Below, piece by piece: positions 1-10,168 of a stretch of 64,000 bases of DNA. Position numbers and translations under genes: made by a program. Source of the DNA: Pararhizobium sp. IMCC3301. GTDB lineage: Bacteria > Pseudomonadota > Alphaproteobacteria > Rhizobiales > GCA-2746425. The notes below the pieces were generated by a model. It searched no databases and had not been told where the DNA came from. It saw nothing but the letters and a program-made list of their open reading frames with translations. Where the stretch lies: positions 2,075,001 through 2,139,000 of the forward strand of contig NZ_CP132336.1 of the NCBI RefSeq assembly GCF_030758315.1, read 5' to 3'. The number at the start of each line of letters is the position of its first letter. The first letter of the stretch is position 1.

Positions 1-1745
1 GTGGTGGCGCAATCCCGCAATCTGCCTCAATTCTGGGACCAAATGGCAAGGGCAACCGTTTTCGCCCGGAGGTCAAGGAAAAGCCCGCACGCCGCGTTAT
101 TCAGGTTTCGACCGTCAACCGGGAAGGCAACCGCGACTTTATTCGCGTCAAGCCATTTGTCCGCATCAAGGCGCCTCTTGCCCTGGAGACAACGGATCTG
201 ATCAGTGATGTACCGAACTTCAATCCTCTGGCGGTTTACACTGACGACCAGCCAGACGCCCGCCAGGGCGCATTGCCAACCATTACAACCGCGCAGGTTG
301 ATGGTGAGATTTCTATTCAGGTTCGCACGTTTCCGCTGGCCATGGGCGCGGTCGACATGTCGGTGCAGATGACTGACGCCGAAACAATGTCCGATATTAA
401 TGAAGTGGGCCGGTTCCTCAATGGCCAGGATGCCACTGTCATGAATGTGGCTGCCAACTCCGATGGCATTGGCCTGCCGGATGTCGATTCTATGTCTGAC
501 GATCTCACGGCCGCAGAAGCAGCCAATCCGTTCAGCATCACGATCGTCCCGGAAAATGTCTCCTTCATCGAGAAGTATGAAGATACCGGCGACAATTTTT
601 CTTACGAAGAGCACATCATTGATGTTGTTGAGGGCGACTCGCTTTCTGCAATCCTTGCTAAACAGAACGCCAATGAACCTGAAATCAACAGTGCGGTAGA
701 GGCGCTGATCTCGGCCCATGGCATTGCCCAGGTAAAACACGGTCAGAAAATCCGCATCGCCATGACAACCGCAGAGGATGGCAGCAACAGACTGCGACCG
801 GTGCGGGTATCGATCTATGAGAACAACGAGCATCTTGGCAGCGTTGCACTTAATGACCAGGGGCAGTTTGTTAAAGCAGCGGAACCCTATCTGGAAGCCG
901 ATCTGGGTGAAATCGCTGATGCAACTCCGGTCCCGAGCAATCTACCGACGCTTTATGACAGTCTTTACCAGACCGGCCTGTCACTGCAGATGCCGCGCGA
1001 ACTTGTAGGTGATCTGATTCGCATCTTCAGCTACGATCTGGATTTCCAGAAACGCATAACGCCCAGCGATTCCGTAGCTGTGCTTCATTCCACCCCGGAG
1101 CCCGGCAGTGATGAGCCGGGTAATGTTCTGTTTGCAGAGGTCACAATTGCGGGCAACACCAAGCAGTTCTACCGGTTCCGGACACCTGATGACGGCTATG
1201 TTGATTATTATGATGAATCGGGACGCAGCGCCAAAAAATTTCTGATGCGCAAACCCATGCCCAAAGGGGTTTTCCGTTCGGCGTTCGGAATGCGCAAACA
1301 TCCGATTACCCGGGTTTTCAAAATGCATTCCGGTGTCGATTGGGCGGCCAGCACCGGCACTCCGATCTATGCGGCTGGCGATGGCACAGTGAAGATTGCG
1401 CAATGGAGGGGTGGGCTGGGCCGGCATGTCCGCATCCAGCACGCCAACCGTTACGAAACCAGCTATTCGCATATGAACAAGATTGCCGCCGGCATCAAGC
1501 CGGGAACGCGGGTCCGGCAGGGACAGTTGATTGGCTATGTCGGCTCCACCGGTCTGTCCACCGGGCCCCACCTTCATTATGAAGTGCTGGTCAACAAGCG
1601 CCCGGTCAATCCGATGAAGATCAAATTGCCCAGAGGCCGCGTGCTGACGGGTGAAATGCTGACAAAATTCGATGAAGAACGTCAGCGCATCGCCTCCCTG
1701 ATCGCACTGGACGAAGAAGCAATCGTCGCAGCAGCAGTAAATTAG
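1..1745 (+). CDS. M23 family metallopeptidase (5' end outside window)
   Basis: Zinc endopeptidase of the LytM/M23 type, expected to cut peptidoglycan cross-links in the periplasm. The frame is open from base 3 without a convincing start, so the N-terminus lies upstream; the TTG at 273 is not needed as a start. The C-terminal third holds an intact LytM domain: MHSGVDW (zinc His at 1326, Asp four residues on) and HLHYEV (His at 1569 and 1575). A central stretch of about 200 residues resembles the LysM/OapA-like part usual in these long proteins. It converges on clpB and ends 32 bases before a strong hairpin. Family assignment is firm; the exact bond cut is unknown. Confidence 0.9.
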   Translation, partial: GGAIPQSASILGPNGKGNRFRPEVKEKPARRVIQVSTVNREGNRDFIRVKPFVRIKAPLALETTDLISDVPNFNPLAVYTDDQPDARQGALPTITTAQVDGEISIQVRTFPLAMGAVDMSVQMTDAETMSDINEVGRFLNGQDATVMNVAANSDGIGLPDVDSMSDDLTAAEAANPFSITIVPENVSFIEKYEDTGDNFSYEEHIIDVVEGDSLSAILAKQNANEPEINSAVEALISAHGIAQVKHGQKIRIAMTTAEDGSNRLRPVRVSIYENNEHLGSVALNDQGQFVKAAEPYLEADLGEIADATPVPSNLPTLYDSLYQTGLSLQMPRELVGDLIRIFSYDLDFQKRITPSDSVAVLHSTPEPGSDEPGNVLFAEVTIAGNTKQFYRFRTPDDGYVDYYDESGRSAKKFLMRKPMPKGVFRSAFGMRKHPITRVFKMHSGVDWAASTGTPIYAAGDGTVKIAQWRGGLGRHVRIQHANRYETSYSHMNKIAAGIKPGTRVRQGQLIGYVGSTGLSTGPHLHYEVLVNKRPVNPMKIKLPRGRVLTGEMLTKFDEERQRIASLIALDEEAIVAAAVN

Positions 1746-1777
1746 AACGCCTTCTGTACAGGTTGCCGTGGCAGCAA

Positions 1778-1801
1778 AAACCCCGCCTTCCGGCGGGGTT
1801 T
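1778..1801. terminator. Bidirectional intrinsic terminator between M23 gene and clpB
   Basis: Perfect inverted repeat AAACCCCGCC-TTCC-GGCGGGGTTT lying between two convergent stop codons. A-run on one side and T-run on the other allow it to serve both strands. Confidence 0.85.
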
Positions 1802-1812
1802 CGCATGTCTGC

Positions 1813-4395
1813 TTATTGCACTGTGAGCAACAACCGGTCGGTGCCATCCTGGACTTTGACGCGGGATCCATCAACGACCTCACCCCCCAGGATTTTCTCT
1901 GACAGCGGATCCTGAAGATATTTCTGGATCACCCGCTTCAGCGGCCGGGCACCATAGGCCGGCTCAAATCCTTTGTCCGCCAGCCATTGCTTTGCCCCGT
2001 CATCCAGCACCAGTTCGATCTTGCGATCTTCCAGCAGTGCGTCAAGCCGGCGGATTTGAATCTCGACAATGGCACCCATATCTTCCTGGCGCAGACGGTC
2101 AAACAGCACGATGTCATCGATCCTGTTGAGAAATTCCGGCCGGAAATGACCACGCACGGCTGTCATCACCTGGGCTTCCGTTTCTTTCGAAATCGTTTTG
2201 CCCAGATCAGCCAGCAGGAACTCTGACCCCAGATTGGATGTCATGATGATAATGGCGTTGCGAAAATCAACCGTGCGGCCCTGACTGTCAGTCAGCCGGC
2301 CATCATCAAGCACCTGCAACAGCACATTGAAGACGTCCGGATGGGCTTTTTCGATCTCATCGAACAACACTACCTGATAGGGTCGTCGCCGCAGGCTTTC
2401 GGTCAAAGCCCCGCCTTCATCATAGCCGACATAACCAGGTGGTGCGCCGATCAGCCGGGCAACGGAGTGCTTCTCCATATATTCCGACATGTCGAGACGC
2501 GTCATCGCGGTTTCATCGTCAAACAGAAATTCCGCCAGTGCCTTGGTCAGTTCCGTCTTGCCGACACCGGTTGGCCCAAGGAACATGAACGACCCCGTTG
2601 GCCGGTTTGGATCCTGCAAACCGGCACGCGCGCGCCGTACGGCCGTTGACACTGCCTTTACGGCTCTGCCCTGGCCCACCACTCGGGCCGCAAGATCATC
2701 TTCCATCGACAGTAATTTTTCACGTTCGCTGCCGAGCATTTTTTCCAGCGGTATACCGGTCCAGCGCGACACGATATGCGCGATATGATTTGGCATGACG
2801 GCTTCTTCAAGGAAGCCTTCCTGAACCGAATCATTGTTGTCTTCCTGATCGCGCAGGGTGCTTTCCAGATTGGGAATAACACCATAGGCGAGCTCTCCGG
2901 CCCGGGCCAGATTGCCTTCCCGCTGAGCTTTTTCAAGGGCAGAACGAGCTTCGTCCAGTTCCTCCTTCAGCTTTTGCGCGGATGACAGCTTGTCTTTTTC
3001 CGCATTCCACTTGCTCGACAGGGTGGCGGAGTCCTCCTCCAGATTGGCCAGATCCTTCTGCAGCTTTTCAAGCCGGTCCTTTGACGCCTGATCCGTCTCC
3101 TTCAGCAGCGCCTCGCGTTCGATCTTCAGCTGGATGATCTTGCGGTCCAACTCGTCAAGCGCCTCGGGCTTGCTGTCGATCTGCATGCGTAGACGTGCCG
3201 AGGCTTCGTCCATCAGATCAATCGCCTTGTCGGGCAGGAACCGGTCCGAGATATAGCGGTTCGACAGATTGGCAGCAGACACCAGGGCCGCATCCGAGAT
3301 TCGCACACCGTGGTGCAATTCGTATTTTTCCTTGATGCCGCGCAGGATCGAGATTGTATCGGCAACCGTTGGCTCACCCACCATGACGGGCTGGAAGCGG
3401 CGCGCAAGAGCTGCGTCTTTTTCCACATGCTTGCGGTATTCATCGAGCGTTGTTGCGCCCACACAATGCAGTTCACCACGCGCCAGGGCCGGCTTCAGCA
3501 GGTTTGATGCATCCATTGCGCCATCGGCCTTTCCGGCCCCGACCAGCGTGTGCATCTCATCAATAAAGAGAATGATTTTACCCGCTGCATGCTCGACTTC
3601 ATTGAGCACCGATTTGAGGCGCTCCTCGAATTCGCCGCGGTATTTCGCACCTGCGATCAGCGACCCCATATCCAGCGCCAGAAGGGATTTGTCCTTCAGT
3701 GATTCCGGCACATCGCCATTGACAATGCGCAACGCCAGACCTTCCGCAATCGCGGTCTTGCCGACGCCGGGCTCACCGATCAGAACCGGATTGTTCTTGG
3801 TGCGCCGCGACAGCACCTGAATTGCCCTGCGGATCTCGTCATCGCGGCCGATCACCGGATCGAGACGGCCTTCACGAGCGTCTGCGGTCAGATCGCGGGA
3901 GTATTTCTTGAGTGCGTCAAAATTGCCTTCCGAATTCGCCGAATCCGCCGTGCGGCCCTGCCGCAATGCGTCAATCGCCTGGCCCAGGGCCTGCGCGGAA
4001 ACAGCTCCCTCAGACAAGCTCTTTGACGTTGTTGCAGCCTTGACCATCGCCAGTGCCTGAAGCACGCGCTCGACGGTCACGAAGGAATCGCTGGCCTTGC
4101 TGGCATTGTCTTCAGCCTGCTTGAAAACCTTGGCAAGCGCCGGTGCAATGTAGAGCTGTCCGGAGCCGCCGGTCACTTTCGGCAAAGCTGCCAGAGCCGC
4201 ATCATTGGCCATTTTCACCCGGGCGACATCACCTTCGGAAGACTTGATCAGACTGGCCGCAAGGCCTTCAGTGTCATCAAGCAGGACTTTCAGAAGGTGC
4301 TCGGGCGCGAATTGCTGATGATCAGCCGCCAAGGCATTGCCCTGTGCAGATTGCACAAAACCGCGCAGTCGATCGGAATAGGAATCGATATTCAT
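1813..4395 (-). CDS. clpB: ATP-dependent chaperone ClpB
   Basis: Hexameric AAA+ disaggregase that works with DnaK/DnaJ to pull polypeptides out of aggregates in the cytoplasm. At 860 residues it has the usual ClpB length. The N-domain is followed by the first Walker A (GEPGVGKTA), a long coiled-coil middle domain rich in Glu/Lys (about residues 400-530), and the second Walker A (GPTGVGKTE). The middle domain and the lack of a ClpP-binding loop separate it from ClpA/ClpC. The ATG at 4395 ([10 protein letters not shown]) was chosen over an upstream in-frame start at 4446 because it carries a GGAG ribosome site and matches the family N-terminus. It lies downstream of the DUF4167 gene but is separated from it by a terminator. 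Confidence 0.97.
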   Translation of the reverse strand: MNIDSYSDRLRGFVQSAQGNALAADHQQFAPEHLLKVLLDDTEGLAASLIKSSEGDVARVKMANDAALAALPKVTGGSGQLYIAPALAKVFKQAEDNASKASDSFVTVERVLQALAMVKAATTSKSLSEGAVSAQALGQAIDALRQGRTADSANSEGNFDALKKYSRDLTADAREGRLDPVIGRDDEIRRAIQVLSRRTKNNPVLIGEPGVGKTAIAEGLALRIVNGDVPESLKDKSLLALDMGSLIAGAKYRGEFEERLKSVLNEVEHAAGKIILFIDEMHTLVGAGKADGAMDASNLLKPALARGELHCVGATTLDEYRKHVEKDAALARRFQPVMVGEPTVADTISILRGIKEKYELHHGVRISDAALVSAANLSNRYISDRFLPDKAIDLMDEASARLRMQIDSKPEALDELDRKIIQLKIEREALLKETDQASKDRLEKLQKDLANLEEDSATLSSKWNAEKDKLSSAQKLKEELDEARSALEKAQREGNLARAGELAYGVIPNLESTLRDQEDNNDSVQEGFLEEAVMPNHIAHIVSRWTGIPLEKMLGSEREKLLSMEDDLAARVVGQGRAVKAVSTAVRRARAGLQDPNRPTGSFMFLGPTGVGKTELTKALAEFLFDDETAMTRLDMSEYMEKHSVARLIGAPPGYVGYDEGGALTESLRRRPYQVVLFDEIEKAHPDVFNVLLQVLDDGRLTDSQGRTVDFRNAIIIMTSNLGSEFLLADLGKTISKETEAQVMTAVRGHFRPEFLNRIDDIVLFDRLRQEDMGAIVEIQIRRLDALLEDRKIELVLDDGAKQWLADKGFEPAYGARPLKRVIQKYLQDPLSEKILGGEVVDGSRVKVQDGTDRLLLTVQ

Positions 4396-4503
4396 ACTGA
4401 CACTCCAGGAACACATCACACCCGCAGGCATATGATGCAGATTCAAAAGAGACGAGCCCGCCAGAGCAGCGCCCGTGCACCGGATTTGGCCAGGTGCAGT
4501 TCA

Positions 4504-4531
4504 TATATAGTGTTGCCATTTCGCCACAAAA
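4504..4531 (-). promoter_or_regulatory. Candidate clpB promoter
   Basis: On the minus strand a TTTTGT hexamer and a TATATA hexamer are separated by 16 bases, about 110 bases upstream of the clpB ATG and downstream of the preceding terminator. The C-TATATATG context of the -10 could also be read by a heat-shock sigma factor, as expected for clpB, but the -35 is not a clear sigma-32 match. Confidence 0.35.
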
Positions 4532-4557
4532 GAGGCAGCAACCATTCTTTCAAACAA

Positions 4558-4587
4558 AAACGCGCCCCGGACTTCCGGGACGCGTTT
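4558..4587 (-). terminator. Intrinsic terminator after DUF4167 gene
   Basis: A 13-bp inverted repeat (AAACGCGCCCCGG / CCGGGACGCGTTT on the plus strand, one mismatch that is a G-U pair in the minus-strand RNA) with loop ACTT. In the minus-strand direction it ends in a T-run, so it terminates the DUF4167 transcript ahead of clpB. Confidence 0.75.
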
Positions 4588-4623
4588 CATCATTAATTCA
4601 GAGAAAGACAGTGGCGATCAGGC

Positions 4624-5310
4624 CTATTCGACAGCGTCAGGCTGTGGCACCAGTTCCAGTTCGTCATTTGCCTTGGGGCGGCGGGCGCGCGGTTTGCGGA
4701 CAGGCTTTTCAGCCACATCTTCGTCGCTCTTTTCGCCACTGACAACCTTCGGACGACGGCCACGGCGTGGCGCGGAAGGCTTTTCTTCTGCCGGGTCAAG
4801 CGCTGCCTGTTCCGAAGCGCCGCTGCTGCTCTCTTGTCCGGAAGAAGCTGCTTTCTCCGGGTCCGGTCTTGCCTTCGACGAATTCTCTTCAGAACTATTC
4901 TGACCGGGCTGAGATCCTGAATCATTGGTCTGGTCAGTGTCTGAAGCTTCCGACTGGTTGTCCTGGGCCTGCTGCGCTGCCTGTTGCTGATTCTGCTGAC
5001 TGGCTGCCTGTGCCGCAGCGATGATTCTGGAATAATGCTCTGCATGCTGCATATAGTTTTCAGCCAGAATCCGGTCCCCCGCCACTTGGGCATCGCGTGC
5101 CAGGGTGAGATATTTCTCAGCAACCTGCATGGCATTGCCGCGGATTTTTACATCCGGACCATTGCTTTCATAGCTGCGCTGCAGCGGGTTGGGACCACGC
5201 CGGTTATTATTGTTGCTGCTGCTGCTGCTGTTATTGTTGTTCCGCCCGCGATTGCGCTGACGGTTCTGATTGTTCCGCGAAGACGCGTCTCTGTTAGAAA
5301 CCCGGTTCAT
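4624..5310 (-). CDS. DUF4167 domain protein
   Basis: A 228-residue, strongly basic and low-complexity protein. The N-terminus is an Asn/Arg/Ser-rich tract with runs of Asn and Ser. It is followed by the conserved DUF4167 block (about residues 45-100, with NAMQVAEKYLTLARDAQ and a HAEHYSRII motif). The rest is Gln/Ser/Glu-rich with an Arg/Lys/Pro-rich end (KPRARRPKAN). The family is largely alphaproteobacterial and its function is not established; composition suggests nucleic-acid or ribosome contact, which is inference. The ATG at 5310 has a GGAGG site 11 bases upstream; a TTG at 5328 overlaps that site and is unlikely. The position next to prmC and prfA is the usual one in Rhizobiales. Confidence 0.88.
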   Translation of the reverse strand: MNRVSNRDASSRNNQNRQRNRGRNNNNSSSSSNNNNRRGPNPLQRSYESNGPDVKIRGNAMQVAEKYLTLARDAQVAGDRILAENYMQHAEHYSRIIAAAQAASQQNQQQAAQQAQDNQSEASDTDQTNDSGSQPGQNSSEENSSKARPDPEKAASSGQESSSGASEQAALDPAEEKPSAPRRGRRPKVVSGEKSDEDVAEKPVRKPRARRPKANDELELVPQPDAVE

Positions 5311-5775
5311 ACCAGAGCTATCCTCCAAGTTAATAATTCACCCGCAGCGCTTCAGGCGGTGCGATATCGAGAGCCAAAATTCATCAGACCGATTTCCTGT
5401 GGCCGATGCCCTGAAAGGGCAAAGAATCAGCAAGATGCATGATTCCGTCAGCAGCCGGTCAGTGAGGTTCAAATAGGCTTTGTTCCTGCCTCAGGTCAGA
5501 CTTCCAGGTTTCCGGAGTGCCACAAAGGCGATGGTAAAAACAGAAACGAGAAATTGTTTCGCAAAACCCACCTGAGTGAAAATCCCATAATCACCGGGAT
5601 CAGCACGGATTCTTCTTTGCCCCAATTAATTGGGTGATAGAAAAACCAAAGACTGTCGTCTGGATTGTATTCAAAGCGAGCATTCATTGTTCGCTTCGTA
5701 ACACCCCGGACTAAGCCACCGATTCAGGGATTTTTCAAGGCTTAACCTGTAAAAATTATCCCAAAAGTGATTTTT
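5311..5775. other. Intergenic region between prmC and the DUF4167 gene
   Basis: About 465 bases without a supported gene. It should hold the DUF4167 promoter. A perfect 14-bp palindrome CCCAATTAATTGGG sits at 5621-5634. A 63-codon minus-strand frame (5496-5687) spans the palindrome but has no convincing ribosome site and no recognisable family. The region is more AT-rich than its neighbours. Confidence 0.5.
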
Positions 5776-6684
5776 TTAGTGCTTTCGCACGATTTTCTGC
5801 CCGATCAGGACACGCGGATGGCCTGCCAGGTCCCTCAATACCTCTGACCTGTAGCCTGCCTGATGCAACAACGCTGCCACGTTCACAGCCTGATCGAACC
5901 CGATTTCGACTATCAAATACCCCTCAGGCCTCAGAAATGCCGCCGATTGCGTTGCCAGCCTGCGGTAGAACTCAAGACCGTCAACGCCGCCATCAAGTGC
6001 CCCTCTGGGATCATGATCGCGCACTTCACTGTCCAAACCGTCAATTACTGCACTGGCAATATAGGGTGGATTGCTGAGGATCAGATCAAATGGATCGCTA
6101 TCCTGCAGCCCGTCGAAAACATCACTCAGCCGGGTCGAAAACCGATCCGTCAGATGCAATCGGTCGGCATTTCGCCGCGCCGTTTTCAGCGCGTCGCTGC
6201 TGATATCAGTCCCCAGGGCTGACGCTGCCGGCCGCTCCGACAGGATGGCCAGAGCCAGGCAGCCGCTTCCAGTTCCAATATCAAGTATATGGCTCACCTG
6301 ATCACCGATCCGCGAAAGCGCGGCTTCCACCAGCAATTCACTGTCCTGGCGCGGCACCAGCGTCTCCGCCGACAGATAAAACGGCAGGCTCCAGAATTCC
6401 GTCTCACCGACCAGCCGCGCTACTGGAACCCCTGTTCCCCGCTCGACCGCCAGAGCCATCAGCGCCGTTGCCTGGACTGCTGTGACAGGGCGGTCGGCTG
6501 CGGCGATCAGCTCGGATCGGGACAGTTGCAAGTGATGCGCCAGCAGCAGGCGCGCATCAAGCCCGCCATCTTCGTGCCGCTGTCTGGCTTTGAAGCCATG
6601 CTCTATCAGCCGCCGCATTTTCTGTCTTGCAACGGCAATCGTGTCGCCGTGCAGGACGGCACCAGGCCGGTCCGGTGTTGGCAT
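5776..6684 (-). CDS. prmC: Peptide chain release factor N5-glutamine methyltransferase PrmC
   Basis: SAM-dependent enzyme (HemK family) that methylates the glutamine of the GGQ motif in release factors RF1 and RF2. At 302 residues it shows the N-terminal helical domain, the SAM-binding loop DIGTGSGCLALAI and the catalytic NPPY tetrapeptide in LSNPPYIAS. Its ATG overlaps the stop of prfA (TGATG), so it is translationally coupled to the gene for its own substrate. The arrangement prfA-prmC is near universal. Assignment is secure. Confidence 0.96.
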   Translation of the reverse strand: MPTPDRPGAVLHGDTIAVARQKMRRLIEHGFKARQRHEDGGLDARLLLAHHLQLSRSELIAAADRPVTAVQATALMALAVERGTGVPVARLVGETEFWSLPFYLSAETLVPRQDSELLVEAALSRIGDQVSHILDIGTGSGCLALAILSERPAASALGTDISSDALKTARRNADRLHLTDRFSTRLSDVFDGLQDSDPFDLILSNPPYIASAVIDGLDSEVRDHDPRGALDGGVDGLEFYRRLATQSAAFLRPEGYLIVEIGFDQAVNVAALLHQAGYRSEVLRDLAGHPRVLIGQKIVRKH

Positions 6685-7772
6685 CAGCTCTCGTTACCAA
6701 GACTGGCCAGAAGCTCAGCCTGATCTTCTGTAATCAGAGCATCGATAATATCATCGAGCGATTCACCCTCAATCACCTTATCGAGCTTGTAAAGCGTCAG
6801 ATTGATCCTGTGATCAGTCACCCTTCCCTGAGGGAAATTATAGGTGCGGATACGCTCCGACCGGTCACCGGAGCCAACTTGGCCCTTGCGGTTTTCAGCG
6901 CGTTCCTCTGCCAGTTTCTGGCGCTCCATGTCATACAGTCGCGCCCGCAGCACTTCCATCCCTCTGGCCCGGTTCTGGTGTTGCGATTTTTCCGCCTGAA
7001 CCACCACCACACCACTTGGGATGTGGGTTATGCGCACCGCCGAATCGGTTGTATTGACGTGCTGACCACCGGCACCTGAAGCCCGCATCGTATCAATGCG
7101 CAAATCCTCACTGCGGATTTCAATGTCAACTTCCTGAGCCTCGGGCAGCACGGCAACGGTGGCAGCGGATGTATGAATGCGGCCTCCGGATTCTGTTTCC
7201 GGCACGCGCTGGACCCGGTGAACCCCGGATTCAAACTTCAGTCTGGCAAACACGCCCTTGCCGGAAATCTTGGCGATGATTTCTTTGAATCCGCCGACAT
7301 CGCCTTCACTGGCTGAAATCAACTCCACCGCCCAGCCATGGTTGGCTGCATAGCGCTCATACATGCGATAAAGGGTTCCGGCAAACAGTGCCGCTTCATC
7401 GCCGCCGGTGCCGGCGCGTATTTCCAGCATGGCATTTTTTTGGTCCGCCGCATCCTTGGGCAGCAGCAGCAGGCGCACCTGATGGCTGAGGGCCTCGAGC
7501 AATTCGCCAAGCGAGCGCTCTTCCTCCTGGGCCATGGCGCGCATATCCGCGTCCATCTCAGGATCACCCAGCATTTCCTCCAGATCGGCATGTTCGGCTT
7601 CTGCCGCTTTCAGCGCCCGGATCTGGGCCACAACCGGATCAAGTTCGGCATATTCCTGCGACAGGGCGACATATTTTTCGGGGTCAGGATTATGCACCAT
7701 TTCGGCTTCAATCACGCTGAGGCGATTGACCAGCGCATTGAGCTTTTCCTGAGGCAATGTGGCAGCAGACAT
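6684..7772 (-). CDS. prfA: Peptide chain release factor 1
   Basis: Class I release factor reading UAA and UAG and triggering peptidyl-tRNA hydrolysis in the ribosomal A site. At 362 residues it has the normal RF1 length. The catalytic loop [16 protein letters not shown] carries the GGQ glutamine methylated by PrmC, and the C-terminal [16 protein letters not shown] block is typical of RF1. It is the first gene of the prfA-prmC pair, with one base of stop/start overlap. Confidence 0.97.
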   Translation of the reverse strand: MSAATLPQEKLNALVNRLSVIEAEMVHNPDPEKYVALSQEYAELDPVVAQIRALKAAEAEHADLEEMLGDPEMDADMRAMAQEEERSLGELLEALSHQVRLLLLPKDAADQKNAMLEIRAGTGGDEAALFAGTLYRMYERYAANHGWAVELISASEGDVGGFKEIIAKISGKGVFARLKFESGVHRVQRVPETESGGRIHTSAATVAVLPEAQEVDIEIRSEDLRIDTMRASGAGGQHVNTTDSAVRITHIPSGVVVVQAEKSQHQNRARGMEVLRARLYDMERQKLAEERAENRKGQVGSGDRSERIRTYNFPQGRVTDHRINLTLYKLDKVIEGESLDDIIDALITEDQAELLASLGNES

Positions 7773-7841
7773 GAAATCACTTATTCTTGGGCGGTGAACC
7801 GGGGGCGGCCGTCAGATCGTTTCACAGATACAATGAATGCT

Positions 7842-10112
7842 CTAATACGGTACCTGATGGGTTTTCGCAAAGTCTTCCAGCAAACCCCGCAGGCCGGGAT
7901 TTTCCGGCCCGTCTGTCAGCCATTCCGTGAATTTCAGTTGCAGCGTTTCAACCGGCAATGCCCGCAGCATTTCCTTGACCGGGCCGATCTGCGCAGGGGA
8001 CATGGAAATCTGCCGGAAACCAATGCCGATCAGACCCATTGCCGCCAATGGCCGCCCGGCCAGATCACCACACAGGGAGATCGATTTGCCGGCTCTTCCG
8101 GCGGCATCGCAAGCTTGTTTCAGCGCCCGGAAATAGGGGCAGCCAATTGAATCAAACCGTTCGGCAACACGGCTGTTACCGCGATCACTGGCCGTCATGA
8201 ATTGCAATAGATCATTCGACCCGACCGACACAAAATCGGCCACATCGAACAGCTCGTCAAGCTGATACAGCAGCGCTGGAACCTCAAGCATGGCACCGAG
8301 TTGCAATTTCGGCGGCGGCACATCGTAATGCCGCCTGACATGGTCGATTTCCCGCTCGACAGCAAGCCGGGCTTTTCGCAGTTCGGAGATTTCGGTGATC
8401 ATCGGAAACATGAGCCGCAACTCATTGTCTCTGGCAGCCAGCAGCAAGGCCCTGATCTGAGCGCGCATCAGCCCTGGCCGGTCAAGCCCCAGCCGAATCG
8501 CCCGCCATCCCATTGCCGGATTTTCCTCCACATCCATGCGCAGATATGGCAGCACCTTGTCGCCGCCCACATCAATCGAGCGGAAAGTGACTGGTTTTCC
8601 TTTGGCGTGGTCGAGCACCTGCTCATAGAGCGCCTGCTGTTCAGCCATTTTTGGAAATGACGAGGCCACCATGAATTGCAGCTCGGTGCGGAACAGCCCG
8701 ATTCCCGCTGCCCCGGCCTCTTCCAGATGGTCCATATCGACCAGCAGTCCGGCATTCATCAGCAGGTCGACATGCACGCCATCCTTGCTGATGCTGGGCA
8801 GATTGCGGTTTGCCCGAAACCGCTCCATTCGCCGGGCCCGAAAGCGCACCTTCTCGCCATAGGAATGCACGATTTCCGGCGTCGGACGCAGATGTACCTC
8901 GCCAGCATCGCCATCGATGATAATGTCATCTCCGGCCTCCGCCAGTGCCACCACATCGATCGCACGGCCAACGCTGGGCAGTCCCAGAGCGCGGGCAACA
9001 ATGCTGACATGGCTGGTCGGCGCGCTTTCCTCCAGCACCAGGCCACGCAGGTTGGAGCGGTTATAATCCAGCAGTTCCGCAGCCCCCATGGTGCGGGCGA
9101 TCAGAATGGCATTTTCCGGCAGTTCGGCGGACATGTCGGATTGCGGTCGGCCCATAAGGACGCGCAACAGCCGGTTCGCCAGATCCTCAAAATCATGCAG
9201 CCGGTCGAGCATATAGGGCTCGTTGGCCTGCCGCTTCATGCGTGCCCGTGTCTGGTTGTGGACACGCTCAACAGCCGCTTCCGCAGTCAGACCGGACTGT
9301 ACCGCTTCCTTGATTCGCCTGGCCCAGCCCTGATCATTGGCAAACATCCGATAGGCTTCCAGCACCTCGCGATGCGCGCCTCCGGCCGCCATGTCGCCGC
9401 GCGCCAGCATGTCATCCACCGACAGCCGCAGGCTTGCAATGGCTGCATCAAGCCGCCGCAGTTCGGTGGCGATATCTTCCGCAATCAGTTCTGTCACGAT
9501 CACCCGGGGCTCGTGCAGCACAACCGTGCCAAGCCCGATGCCTTCCGACAGGCTCGTACCGGAAAAATGGCAGGCCTGGCGGATATCAAGATCGCCGCCG
9601 GCTCCCGACAGGCCGCCCAATTCAGCAGAGGCCAGCACTTCAGCAATGACCATCGCCGTCGTCTGCAGCGCTTCCACCTCATCTTCCGCGTAGCTGCGCT
9701 GTGTCGCATTCTGCACCACAAGCACACCAACCAGGCGCCCTGCCCGTAATATAGGCACGCCCAGAAACGAATGGTACAGATCCTCGCCGGTTTCGGGCCG
9801 GTAGGCGAATTGCGGATGATTACGGGCTTCCGGCAAGTTCAGAGGCCGCGCATCGGAGGCGATCAGACCGACAAGCCCCTCGCCAATACGCAGCGTCGTC
9901 TGATGCACCGCATCCCGGTTGAGGCCTTCGGTGGCATACAGTTCCAAAGCCCGGTCTGCGCGCAATGCATAGATCGAGCAGACTTCTGCCACCATATTGG
10001 AAGCGATCAGGCTTGCGACTTTATCGAGCCGTTCCTGCGCCCCGATGGGTTCCGCCATTGTCGCCCGCAGGCTGCGGAGCAACAAGCGCGGCCCCGCATT
10101 TGCTCCGGACAT
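7842..10112 (-). CDS. ptsP: Phosphoenolpyruvate-protein phosphotransferase PtsP (enzyme I-Ntr)
   Basis: First enzyme of the nitrogen-related PTS: takes phosphate from PEP and passes it to NPr (PtsO). Of 756 residues, about 1-165 form a GAF sensory domain, followed by the EI N-domain, the phosphohistidine loop (PTSHVSIVARALGLPSVG) and the PEP-binding barrel (NPAMGWRAIRLGLDRPG and SVGSNDLLQFMTASDRGN). The ATG at 10112 has an AAGGA site eight bases upstream; the ATG at 10121 has no room for one. It sits downstream of lysC on the same strand, a common alphaproteobacterial neighbourhood. It is likely to affect nitrogen and potassium regulation, by analogy only. Confidence 0.95.
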   Translation of the reverse strand: MSGANAGPRLLLRSLRATMAEPIGAQERLDKVASLIASNMVAEVCSIYALRADRALELYATEGLNRDAVHQTTLRIGEGLVGLIASDARPLNLPEARNHPQFAYRPETGEDLYHSFLGVPILRAGRLVGVLVVQNATQRSYAEDEVEALQTTAMVIAEVLASAELGGLSGAGGDLDIRQACHFSGTSLSEGIGLGTVVLHEPRVIVTELIAEDIATELRRLDAAIASLRLSVDDMLARGDMAAGGAHREVLEAYRMFANDQGWARRIKEAVQSGLTAEAAVERVHNQTRARMKRQANEPYMLDRLHDFEDLANRLLRVLMGRPQSDMSAELPENAILIARTMGAAELLDYNRSNLRGLVLEESAPTSHVSIVARALGLPSVGRAIDVVALAEAGDDIIIDGDAGEVHLRPTPEIVHSYGEKVRFRARRMERFRANRNLPSISKDGVHVDLLMNAGLLVDMDHLEEAGAAGIGLFRTELQFMVASSFPKMAEQQALYEQVLDHAKGKPVTFRSIDVGGDKVLPYLRMDVEENPAMGWRAIRLGLDRPGLMRAQIRALLLAARDNELRLMFPMITEISELRKARLAVEREIDHVRRHYDVPPPKLQLGAMLEVPALLYQLDELFDVADFVSVGSNDLLQFMTASDRGNSRVAERFDSIGCPYFRALKQACDAAGRAGKSISLCGDLAGRPLAAMGLIGIGFRQISMSPAQIGPVKEMLRALPVETLQLKFTEWLTDGPENPGLRGLLEDFAKTHQVPY

Positions 10113-10168
10113 CCACGTCATCCTTTTTCACTCACAACTCATACAGGCCCCGACCGGTTCCGTTGTGA

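Noticed and set aside
5496-5687. 63-codon minus-strand frame in the prmC-DUF4167 gap
   Set aside because: No ribosome site, no family resemblance, and it spans a palindrome; treated as non-coding.
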